Assembly: GCA_964487845.1 (NCBI GenBank)
Contig: CAZASK010000009.1
Span: forward strand, 1 to 64,000
Length of the DNA stretch: 64,000 nt
Reading direction: 5' to 3'
DNA from: CAZASK01 sp964487845
Lineage (GTDB): Bacteria; Chlamydiota; Chlamydiia; Chlamydiales; FEN-1388
How positions within the stretch are numbered: position 1 is the stretch's first letter; each line of letters starts with the position of its first letter. A program made the translations under genes and the position numbers. Shown piece after piece: positions 51,485 to 58,544 of the stretch. Under the pieces are notes generated by a model. The model worked only from the letters and a program-made list of their open reading frames with translations, was not told the origin of the DNA and searched no databases.

Positions 51485-52345
51485 ATGCTGAAAAAAATTT
51501 TATTAGGCGCTTATTGTTTTTCTGGAGCTATGTCTAATCAAGTGAATGCGTGTGATAAGACTGCTGGTGGCAAGGAGCAGGCTGAGTATCGTATTTATGA
51601 TGAAAGTACAGCAGATCATGTAAAGCAATTTTATATTCAAAACCATGCTTTGCAAACACTAGAAAGCGTACTTCAAAAAAAACGTGAATATTCTTCTCTT
51701 GCAAAAGCGAAGATGGGTATTTGGGAGGCGGTCTCTTTTTTAGATACATTGGTAGATGAAAGTGATCCAGATCTAGGGTTGCCGCAAAGCCATCATGCAT
51801 TTCAAGTAGCAGAGGCTTTGAGAAAAGATGGCTATCCTCGTTGGTTGATTGCGACTGGATTTGTTCATGATTTGGGCAAGATGCTTGCTCTCTATGGTGA
51901 GCCGCAGTGGGCGGTTGTGGGGGATACTTTTCCTGTCGGTTGTGCATGGTCTGATGCGGTTGTATTTCCTCAATATTTTACAAATAATCCAGACTCTCAG
52001 ATTGCCGAATATCAAACGCAATATGGTATCTACTGGCCAGCATGTGGTTTAGAAAATGTACACATGTCGTGGGGGCATAATGAATATCTCTATCAGGTGA
52101 TGAAGAAGTACTTGCCCGCGGAAGCTCTTCATATCATTCGCTATCATTCATTCCATGCACTGCATGAAGATGGAGCCTATGAGTACTTATTGAACGAGGA
52201 CGACAAAGCAAAAATGGAGTGGTTGAAGCTTTTTCATCGATATGATACCTACTCTAAAACGAATGAGCAAGTTGATGTCGAATCGCTCCTTCCATACTAT
52301 CAAGAGTTGATGGCAGAATTTTTTCCGGAGCAGCTAGACTGGTAA
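51485..52345 (+). CDS. myo-Inositol oxygenase (MIOX) with signal peptide
   Basis: 286 aa of the HD-domain MIOX family, which converts myo-inositol to D-glucuronate with O2 and a di-iron centre. All six iron ligands are visible: HHAFQVAEALR (His), GFVHDLGK (His-Asp), SWGHNEY (His), RYHSFHALH (His) and LFHRYDTYSK (Asp); GDTFPVGC, DESDPD and the NVHMSWGH block agree. MIOX is mainly eukaryotic and rare in bacteria. Unlike known MIOX it begins with a signal peptide (MLKKILLGAYCFSG, cleavage near VNA), so it may leave the cytoplasm. ATG 51485 has GAGGA upstream. No inositol catabolic genes are near. Confidence 0.85.
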   Translation: MLKKILLGAYCFSGAMSNQVNACDKTAGGKEQAEYRIYDESTADHVKQFYIQNHALQTLESVLQKKREYSSLAKAKMGIWEAVSFLDTLVDESDPDLGLPQSHHAFQVAEALRKDGYPRWLIATGFVHDLGKMLALYGEPQWAVVGDTFPVGCAWSDAVVFPQYFTNNPDSQIAEYQTQYGIYWPACGLENVHMSWGHNEYLYQVMKKYLPAEALHIIRYHSFHALHEDGAYEYLLNEDDKAKMEWLKLFHRYDTYSKTNEQVDVESLLPYYQELMAEFFPEQLDW

Positions 52346-52385
52346 ATCTGTTGTCAGTTTTGTAGCGTTTGTATATGCTTTCAAT

Positions 52386-52481
52386 ATCACCAGAGGTGCC
52401 TCACGATGAGGCTGAAAGGTTTGCATAAGCAAGCTAACTCTTAATACCTGATCTAGGTCGTACTAGCGTAGGGAGAGTGAG
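52386..52481 (+). promoter_or_regulatory. TPP (THI-box) riboswitch
   Basis: CCAGAGGTGCC, then GAGGCTGAAA and ACCTGATCTAGGTCG then TACTAGCGTAGGGAG match the thiamine pyrophosphate aptamer (consensus GGTGCC, CTGAGA, ACCTGATCTGG, GCGTAGGGA). P1 closes between TCAC (52387) and GTGA (52480). TPP binding would lower expression of the transporter downstream. Confidence 0.88.
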
Positions 52482-52549
52482 GGAAGATATGCACTCTTGT
52501 TTTTTTTCTAGTAGCACTCCCTCTCTCATAAAAACGGGAGAGATGTCCT
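52472..52549 (+). promoter_or_regulatory. Riboswitch expression platform
   Basis: CTCCC (52517-52521) can pair with GGGAG (52536-52540), the Shine-Dalgarno of the MFS gene; alternatively the upstream GGGAGAGTGAGGG can pair with CCCTCTCTC (52519-52527) and release it. This suits translational control: the first fold when TPP is bound and P1 formed, the second when it is free. Pairing by eye only. Confidence 0.5.
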
Positions 52550-53791
52550 ATGAAAAAATATGCACGCTATCAAATTGCAGGAATGGTTGGTAACATCCTG
52601 GAACATTATGATAGCGCTCTTTTTGGGCTATTAGCACCTTGTTTAGCTCCTCTTTTCTTTCAACAAGATCCTCTCACAGCGCTTATTATGACGTATGGTA
52701 TCATCCCGCTTGGTTTGATTACCAGGCCGCTTGGCGCGCTTTTTTTTGGAAGAATAGGGGATATATATGGAAGAAAACAGGCGCTTTCTTTGTCGCTTCT
52801 AGGCATGGCTGTTGCAACAGTTGGTATTGGTATGCTGCCTACATATAATGAGGTAGGATGTTGGGCGCCAATTGGATTAGCCTGCATGCGTATGTTACAG
52901 AGCTTTTGTGCGGCAGGGGAGTCAGCAGGCGGTGCCATTTTCGTTTTAGAGCATACACGCCTACAAACAAGAAGTATCATGAGTAGCTTGTACGATGCAT
53001 CTACTGTAAGTGGCATTCTCTTGGCTTCCGCATTGGTTACGATTTTAAGTGTAATTGGGAAGGCGGAGTGTCTCTGGCGGGGTTTATTTTTTGCAGGAGC
53101 TTTCACGGCTGTTATGGGTGTGATAATTCGCTGTTCAATTGACGAAAGTCATCTTCTTCCAGTAAATAAGAAAAATGGCATACAAACTATTTTAAGATCG
53201 CATCTCAAGCCCTTTATAGCCATTATCTGCTGCTCTGGTTTTGGGCATATTACCTATTCATTAGCATTCGTCTTGATGAATGGATACATTCCGCTTGTGA
53301 CATCGCTTACGCAAGCTGATGTTATGCAGATAAACACCTATTTGCTAGTCATTGATATGCTTGCGCTGCCATGTTTTGGTTATATCGCTTCTCGTGTTGG
53401 GAAAGAAAAAGTGATGATCACAGCATCGCTCTTTTCTGCGATATGTGCTATCCCGCTCTTTCAGTGCCTTGATCAAGCGTCGATGGCTACTGTAGTGGGC
53501 GTTAGGTTGTTGCTTGTTACAGTGGGTGTGGCATTTGCAGCGCCCTATTATGCATGGGCAATCGATCGCGTTTTGCCAGCTCATCGCTATACTGTTTTAT
53601 CTCTTGGCTCTGCTCTGGGATCACAGCTTATTGGTGCTCCTACATCTGCTGTTTCATTATGGCTTTATCAGGAGACAGGATGGATGGGGGTTCCTGGTGC
53701 GTATCTACTTGTTTTTGGATTGTTGGCAGCTTATGCTGTATGGAAAACAGCCCCTCAAAAAACAGCTTGTGCAGCAGTGAGTGCTGGGTGA
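52550..53791 (+). CDS. MFS transporter, probable thiamine or precursor uptake
   Basis: 413 aa, 12 membrane helices, of the metabolite:H+ symporter (MHS/ProP-like) group. Motif A between helices 2 and 3 is FGRIGDIYGRKQAL. LEHYDSALFGLLAP at helix 1 and AAGESAGGAIFVLEH in helix 4 are typical. Chemically it could carry many things, but the TPP riboswitch in its leader points to thiamine or a pyrimidine or thiazole precursor. No thiamine biosynthesis genes are seen in the window, which fits scavenging from the host. Confidence 0.8.
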   Translation: MKKYARYQIAGMVGNILEHYDSALFGLLAPCLAPLFFQQDPLTALIMTYGIIPLGLITRPLGALFFGRIGDIYGRKQALSLSLLGMAVATVGIGMLPTYNEVGCWAPIGLACMRMLQSFCAAGESAGGAIFVLEHTRLQTRSIMSSLYDASTVSGILLASALVTILSVIGKAECLWRGLFFAGAFTAVMGVIIRCSIDESHLLPVNKKNGIQTILRSHLKPFIAIICCSGFGHITYSLAFVLMNGYIPLVTSLTQADVMQINTYLLVIDMLALPCFGYIASRVGKEKVMITASLFSAICAIPLFQCLDQASMATVVGVRLLLVTVGVAFAAPYYAWAIDRVLPAHRYTVLSLGSALGSQLIGAPTSAVSLWLYQETGWMGVPGAYLLVFGLLAAYAVWKTAPQKTACAAVSAG

Positions 53792-53860
53792 AAAAATTAC
53801 GAATAAATCGCTTGTAATTTTTTGCCTGTTTTAGGTAATCTATCACCGATACGTTTCTAT

Positions 53861-53932
53861 TCCGGGTTAGCTCAGTGGTAGAGCAGTGGACTGTTAATCC
53901 ATTGGCCGCAGGTTCGAACCCTGCACCCGGAG
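53861..53932 (+). tRNA. tRNA-Asn(GTT)
   Basis: Acceptor TCCGGGT/ACCCGGA, D arm TAGCTCAGTGGTAGAGC, anticodon loop CTGTTAA (GTT), T loop TTCGAAC. Its 3' end borders a direct repeat and a toxin-antitoxin cassette. Confidence 0.95.
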
Positions 53933-53985
53933 ATCTTGATATTCAGACAGCTACGACAAGCGTTGTAACTGTCACATTCTTCCAT
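53929..53985 (+). repeat. Direct repeat, copy 1 (starts in the tRNA-Asn 3' end)
   Basis: 57 bp beginning GGAGATCTTGATATTCAG and ending CACATTCTTCCAT. It matches 54774-54830 at 50 of 57 positions. The two copies enclose the HigBA-like pair, like att sites of a small island. Confidence 0.75.
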
Positions 53986-54017
53986 AAAGTTAAAAACTTA
54001 AATATTTTTTTACTTCG

Positions 54018-54320
54018 TCAAGTTAATCTAAGATTTAATCCTAACGCCATGCACAAAGAAACAAGAGTATGCCATTTAGGGTTACCTGTTCCTGAAAGAG
54101 TCTTATAAAGGCTCTCTCTTCCTACATGTGCTTTTTTAGCCAAGGCGCCAATACCACCTTGCGCTTCAGCAACATTCCGTAGGGCGATGAGGAAAAGTTG
54201 TTGAGATTCTTGATCTCCTTTTAGGCTTTCTTCGAGGGCGGCATTTAAATAATCTACCGCTAGATCATGATCTTTCAATTTTTCAAGAAGCCATTCTTCA
54301 TATTTTTTATTTTTTGCCAT
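54018..54320 (-). CDS. HigA-like antitoxin (addiction-module HTH protein)
   Basis: 100 aa. LEKLKDHDLAVDYLNAALEE at the N-terminus and the helix-turn-helix GIGALAKKAHVGRESLYKTLSGTGNPKW (in parts) match the probable addiction-module antidote family (TIGR02684). It would bind and neutralise the toxin encoded just upstream and repress the operon. The ATG overlaps the toxin end by 14 bp. Confidence 0.88.
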   Translation of the reverse strand: MAKNKKYEEWLLEKLKDHDLAVDYLNAALEESLKGDQESQQLFLIALRNVAEAQGGIGALAKKAHVGRESLYKTLSGTGNPKWHTLVSLCMALGLNLRLT

Positions 54321-54648
54321 GTTTTTTCTTCCTAGATTGATATTCTTTTAAATATTCTTTGGCTTGATCAATATCTCTAGACTGTGATCCCTTATATCCT
54401 CCGCAAAGAAGTAATATCACTTTTTGACCTCTTTTGGAGTAATAAATTCTTATTCCTGGATCATAATGGATTCGCAAATCTGCAATTTCGTCACCTAGCG
54501 ACTTGCAGTCTCCGAAATTTCCCAGCTTTAGCCTAGCTAAACGAGCCAAAATCTTGGATTTGGTATGCGTTTCTCGAACGCTTTCAAACCACTCATCAAA
54601 AGGGTTGCGACCAGAAGAAGTAATGAAAAATTCAATCTCAAATTCCAT
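54307..54648 (-). CDS. HigB/RelE-type toxin (TIGR02683-like)
   Basis: 113 aa. GRNPFDEWFESVRETHTKSK, ILARLARLKLGNFGDCKSLG, IADLRIHYDPGIRIYYSKRG and VILLLCGGYKGSQSRDIDQA (in order) follow the phage-derived Gp49-like/HigB toxin family, predicted mRNA interferases working on the ribosome. First gene of the pair; AAGG precedes the ATG. Confidence 0.9.
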   Translation of the reverse strand: MEFEIEFFITSSGRNPFDEWFESVRETHTKSKILARLARLKLGNFGDCKSLGDEIADLRIHYDPGIRIYYSKRGQKVILLLCGGYKGSQSRDIDQAKEYLKEYQSRKKKHGKK

Positions 54649-54773
54649 ATAACCTTATTGTATCTCACAAGATACATTTAATGAAGGGAAGGGCCGAGCG
54701 GATGAAAATAAAATTTTTGGTAACTTTTGCTGGCAGTCTTTCCTCGGAAAAGTTCGAACTGTATCTAGTGTCT

Positions 54774-54830
54774 GGAGATCTTGAGATTCAGGTAGTTACG
54801 ACGAGAGTTGTAACTGCCACATTCTTCCAT
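54774..54830 (+). repeat. Direct repeat, copy 2
   Basis: 57 bp, GGAGATCTTGAGATTCAG to CACATTCTTCCAT, seven mismatches to 53929-53985. It marks the far side of the toxin-antitoxin cassette. Confidence 0.75.
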
Positions 54831-54861
54831 CTAAAATCTATTTTTCAGAGAGGGTGTTCAA

Positions 54862-55029
54862 TAGACCTCTTGCGTAATTAAGGTTCTGTCGATTTTCGGG
54901 TTCTTTTGAGCTGCTTTTCAATTCGAATTACAGGGGTAATATCAACGGATATAATCCCTGTAATTCGAATCGAAGATCGGCCAAAATAATCCAAAAAAGT
55001 GACGAGTCCTTAATTACGTAAGAGGTCTA
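54862..55029. mobile_element. MITE family B
   Basis: 164-bp element (54864-55027) flanked by TA. Terminal inverted repeats GACCTCTTGCGTAATTAAGG (one mismatch between arms). Inside lies a second, perfect 15-bp inverted repeat, ATTCGAATTACAGGG (54921-54935) with 54956-54970. No coding capacity. The TA target and the GAC start resemble family A, but the sequence differs. Confidence 0.8.
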
Positions 55030-55078
55030 ATAGAATATCCTGTATGACTCAGACGCATCATACAGGAGCTGTATTACT

Positions 55079-56347
55079 CTACACATTCACTGATTCAATT
55101 TGTTTTACTTTTTCATGAGTTCCTTGATAAAAGGCTGCTGCTGCCAGTAGCATGAAAGTAGCCGCCCCAACCGATGTCAGTAGAGGATAAGCGCCAATTG
55201 CAGAGCCCATGACTATAGGGCTTAAGCCCATGCCACAACCTATCACGGATTGATAGACTCCTAAAACTTCCCCTTGATTGCCTGTATGACCTTTATTGGA
55301 GGCTAATGCTGCCACTGTTGGAAAAGTAGCTGAAATGCATAATATAAGGAGTGGCATGATATACCAGATATACTGAGGCTCTGTTATAAATATAAATAAG
55401 AACATGAGTACTCCAGATCCAAGCACAGCTTTGACAAGAATTTTCTCACAAGAGAAATACTTTAATAGCGCGGGTGTAATGAGTCCCGAACAAACTGCGT
55501 ACCAGAAACCACCATAGGCATAATAATTTCCGATATCGCTCAGGTTAAAATCAAACATATGCTTCAGTAAAACTGGAATAAACTCATTAAAAAATGACCA
55601 GCCAAATGCGAACGCAAACGTTGCTATAAAAAACCAACGAAGCGAAGGCCAAAAAAATATTTTGCGTATGTTGGTCACACTTTTTGTCATATTAAAAGAT
55701 GCAATATTGCTCATCTTGCCAGTTTCTGGAAGCTTCCAAATAATAATGCCAAGACTTATAAGTGACATAATACCTGCTGCCATAAATGGAATAGAATATC
55801 CACTCAAGTGCAGACTCATACTTGTCATTTCAGGATTTGCTAGTTTTCCCCCAAGGAGAGGGCCAACAACAAAACCAAGTCCTGTGGCTGCGCTAAAAAG
55901 AGAGAACCTCCTCGCTTTCTGTTTGGGAGTACTCATATCCGCGATCATTGCTTGCGCAACTGGAAGTGTGCTGGAGCAAATGCCAATTAATATACGATAT
56001 AAAAATAGCAATGTAATTGAATGTGCCCACACGCCTGTCACTGCCAACCCATAGGATAGAACACCTAGAAAAGTTCCGTATATGAGTGTTTTTCTTCGGC
56101 CTTTTAAATCCGAAAAGGTTCCCAGAAGTGGTGCGCTAAAAAACTGGGTGAGGGGTGTAAGACCAATTAATATCCCCAACATGGCTCCTCTGTAGGCGTT
56201 TGAGGCGTCTAAAGAGACGAGCGGGTATGTTGTGTCAAATAACATGCTTGCAAATACGGGATATACCAGCGAGATGCCGACATAGTCAAGAAATCCTATA
56301 AAAAGTATAGAAATAAAATTCAATTTTGATAACACAAGGAGCTCCAT
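55079..56347 (-). CDS. MFS transporter, TetA-like efflux type
   Basis: About 422 aa, 12 membrane helices. Motif A is APLLGTFSDLKGRRKTLIYG; YRILIGICSSTLPVAQAMIAD matches motif B/C region and GFVVGPLLGG motif C, as in drug:H+ antiporters. Substrate unknown. I use ATG 56347 (MELLVLSKLNFIS) with AGGATAG upstream; the frame runs back to a TTG at 56425 but the added 26 residues look unlike a membrane protein start. Confidence 0.82.
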   Translation of the reverse strand: MELLVLSKLNFISILFIGFLDYVGISLVYPVFASMLFDTTYPLVSLDASNAYRGAMLGILIGLTPLTQFFSAPLLGTFSDLKGRRKTLIYGTFLGVLSYGLAVTGVWAHSITLLFLYRILIGICSSTLPVAQAMIADMSTPKQKARRFSLFSAATGLGFVVGPLLGGKLANPEMTSMSLHLSGYSIPFMAAGIMSLISLGIIIWKLPETGKMSNIASFNMTKSVTNIRKIFFWPSLRWFFIATFAFAFGWSFFNEFIPVLLKHMFDFNLSDIGNYYAYGGFWYAVCSGLITPALLKYFSCEKILVKAVLGSGVLMFLFIFITEPQYIWYIMPLLILCISATFPTVAALASNKGHTGNQGEVLGVYQSVIGCGMGLSPIVMGSAIGAYPLLTSVGAATFMLLAAAAFYQGTHEKVKQIESVNV

Positions 56348-56419
56348 TGCTCTATCCTGCGAGAGCTTTGAATCAAATAAAAGAAGAAGCGTTTGCGCAG
56401 TTTTGGTTTGAGCCGTTTT

Positions 56420-56572
56420 TTGCAAAAGCTTTTAAATAAAAAATATACGGGCAGTAAAAACGGCGGTGCGACGAAACTTTATAAAGTTCCTTATGATCCG
56501 CGTTCCTTTGCGGAGATGGTCACTGCCTCCGAACGCAGTATTGGCGTGACCTTAACGAGTTATTTTAGGTAA
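56420..56572 (+). CDS. Possible small ORF or gene remnant, 50 codons
   Basis: An open frame from TTG 56420: LQKLLNKKYTGSKNGGATKL, then YKVPYDPRSFAEMVTASERS. Its balanced amino-acid use is protein-like, but there is no ATG, no Shine-Dalgarno and no family I recognise. It may be the tail of a lost gene. Low confidence. Confidence 0.25.
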   Translation: MQKLLNKKYTGSKNGGATKLYKVPYDPRSFAEMVTASERSIGVTLTSYFR

Positions 56573-56723
56573 TTGGCAATCCATGTGCTCATCGTACATA
56601 AAAAATAAATTTTAGACAATAGGTCTTTCGAATTGCTGAAAAAACAACTCATGCCCTTGACTAAATATTGGCGATTCCGTAGATCTGTAATACTTTTCAT
56701 GATATCTAGAAAGTGGACGACAA

Positions 56724-57662
56724 GTGATTAAGAGATGCTGGTTCATTATTTTGCTTTTGTTACTCAACACACAAATATTTTCTGTATCGCCACCCAAGAA
56801 GCCAGCTTCATGGGATAGCTGGCAATATCATGAAAAAATTAGATGGCGAGCGCTTCACCTTGATCCTCGTATTCCTTATGTCCCTCTTGTAGATAAGATA
56901 CAAGTAAAAGAGGTGGTGCGAGGCGAAATGAAAACTGCGCAGACTTTCTTTATTACAGACGATCCTTCTCAAATTTTCATGGAAGAGCTTCCAAGTAGTT
57001 TTGTGATGAAGTCTAATAATGCATCGAGCAGGGGAATACTGGTAAAGAATGGTATTGTCTTAGCAACAAAAAAACGAGAATCAGATTTTCAGCCAACCGT
57101 ATGTACAAATGAATTTTTACGCTCTTATGCTGAAAAATGGCTTAATACTCCTTATGCTGCAAATCACGAAAAGCAATACGCTCTTATACACTCTATGATT
57201 TTGTTTGAAGAGTATATTGAAGATATAACAACAGAGATAGAGCTCTATTGTTTTAATGGAAAAGTGCGCATGATTGGCTTATTTTTTTCATCTGGCTATA
57301 CAAACAATCCAGAGATTTCTTACTATGATGCAAACTGGAATTTGTTTGATGTCGTTCATCCTTTGTTTTCGATGAGAACAAACGTAATAGAAAAGCCAGA
57401 TTATATAGATCCTCTGATTGCATTTGCAGAGCGCTTTACAAAAAAAATAGATCATGTGCGCATCGACTTTTTTGTAAAAGGTGAAGATATCTATTTGGGA
57501 GAGTTTACATTTACAACAGCAGGGGGATGTAAGCTGGATCATCTTAATGCAATGCTTAGTGAGTATTGGGATTTTCCTAGCTCAAAACGCTCATATGTAA
57601 ACCATCATCTTAACAATGCCCTAAAGCGAGCGAATTGGTTGAACTCAAATCGAAGGAAATAA
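56724..57662 (+). CDS. Secreted TupA-like ATP-grasp protein
   Basis: 312 aa. Signal peptide CWFIILLLLLNTQIFS. The rest follows the TupA-like ATP-grasp family (LVDKIQVKE, LPSSFVMKSNNASSRGILV, WLNTPYAANHEKQY, ILFEEYIED, IELYCFNGKVRMIGLFF, VRIDFFVKGEDIYLGEFTFTTAGG). Relatives work in teichuronic acid or capsule synthesis, in the cytoplasm. The signal peptide is unusual. GTG 56724 start. It overlaps no gene but ends 2 bp before the GT92-like gene, so they form a pair. Confidence 0.78.
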   Translation: MIKRCWFIILLLLLNTQIFSVSPPKKPASWDSWQYHEKIRWRALHLDPRIPYVPLVDKIQVKEVVRGEMKTAQTFFITDDPSQIFMEELPSSFVMKSNNASSRGILVKNGIVLATKKRESDFQPTVCTNEFLRSYAEKWLNTPYAANHEKQYALIHSMILFEEYIEDITTEIELYCFNGKVRMIGLFFSSGYTNNPEISYYDANWNLFDVVHPLFSMRTNVIEKPDYIDPLIAFAERFTKKIDHVRIDFFVKGEDIYLGEFTFTTAGGCKLDHLNAMLSEYWDFPSSKRSYVNHHLNNALKRANWLNSNRRK

Positions 57663-57664
57663 AT

Positions 57665-58537
57665 ATGCAGCGTCTTTTCATGTGTTTGTGGTTTTTTATC
57701 TGTTGTCAAAGTGTAGTAGCAAATGAAAGGGAGATTTCAGTTGCGGCTATTTTTCGTGATGAAGCGCCCTATTTAAAAGAATGGATCGACTATCACCGAT
57801 CAGTTGGTGTTGAATATTTCTGGCTCTATGACGATATCAGCAAAGACAACTTCAGAGAGGTCTTGCAGCCATATATTGAAGAAGGCGTCGTGGAGGTCAT
57901 CGACTGGTCTGTAGCAAGAGAGAGAATAAAAACATGGCCCTCTATTCAAGTTGAAGCGTATAGGCATGCGATTAAAGAAGCTGTAGGAAAAACAAAATGG
58001 CTTGCTCTGATAGATACAGATGAGTTTATTCTACCGATGACTGACACCTCGATTCAAAGTTGTCTTGCCAATCACTATCCACAAGCGCAGGCAGTCTATA
58101 TGCAATGGCGAATGTTTGGAACAAGTGGTGTTTGGCTTTCGGATAATGAATCCATGCTTGATCAACTTACCTATTGTTCAGAGAAAAATCATCCTTGGAA
58201 CCGTGTCGGTAAAAGTATCGTACAGCCAGCGAGTATATTGATCGATAGAATTTGGTATAATCATCACTTTCCATTAGCGGACTCAGATTGTTATGCAGAC
58301 GGATCCGGAAAAAAAATTCCGATGGTTCATGATGACTTATATGGGCCAGAACATAGCGACAAGTATATCCGAATCAATCATTACTTTTTTCGTGATGAAA
58401 AGTATTACCGTGAAACAAAAATTCCAAGAAAGCTTGAGCGTAATTTATCGATTGATGAGCTGACAGATTTGCATACAGTGTGTAATAAAAAACGAGATTT
58501 TACAATCACCAATTTTTTAAAGAAAAGCAATTTGTAA
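57665..58537 (+). CDS. Secreted GT92/DUF23-type glycosyltransferase
   Basis: 290 aa. Signal peptide LFMCLWFFICCQSVVA. AAIFRDEAPYLKEWIDYHRSVG, VEYFWLYDDISKD and WLALIDTDEFILP (D-x-D/E motif) define the GT92/GT2-like family, and HDDLYGPEHSDKYIRINHYF is the C-terminal His region. Normally GT92 enzymes act in the cytosol or eukaryotic Golgi. ATG 57665 begins right after the ATP-grasp gene. Export of both suggests a glycan made outside the cytoplasm or in the host. Confidence 0.8.
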   Translation: MQRLFMCLWFFICCQSVVANEREISVAAIFRDEAPYLKEWIDYHRSVGVEYFWLYDDISKDNFREVLQPYIEEGVVEVIDWSVARERIKTWPSIQVEAYRHAIKEAVGKTKWLALIDTDEFILPMTDTSIQSCLANHYPQAQAVYMQWRMFGTSGVWLSDNESMLDQLTYCSEKNHPWNRVGKSIVQPASILIDRIWYNHHFPLADSDCYADGSGKKIPMVHDDLYGPEHSDKYIRINHYFFRDEKYYRETKIPRKLERNLSIDELTDLHTVCNKKRDFTITNFLKKSNL

Positions 58538-58544
58538 ACGAAGT

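Noticed and set aside
54681..54881. A 66-codon plus-strand frame between the toxin gene and MITE B
   Set aside because: It consists mainly of the direct repeat and the MITE end; no Shine-Dalgarno or family match.
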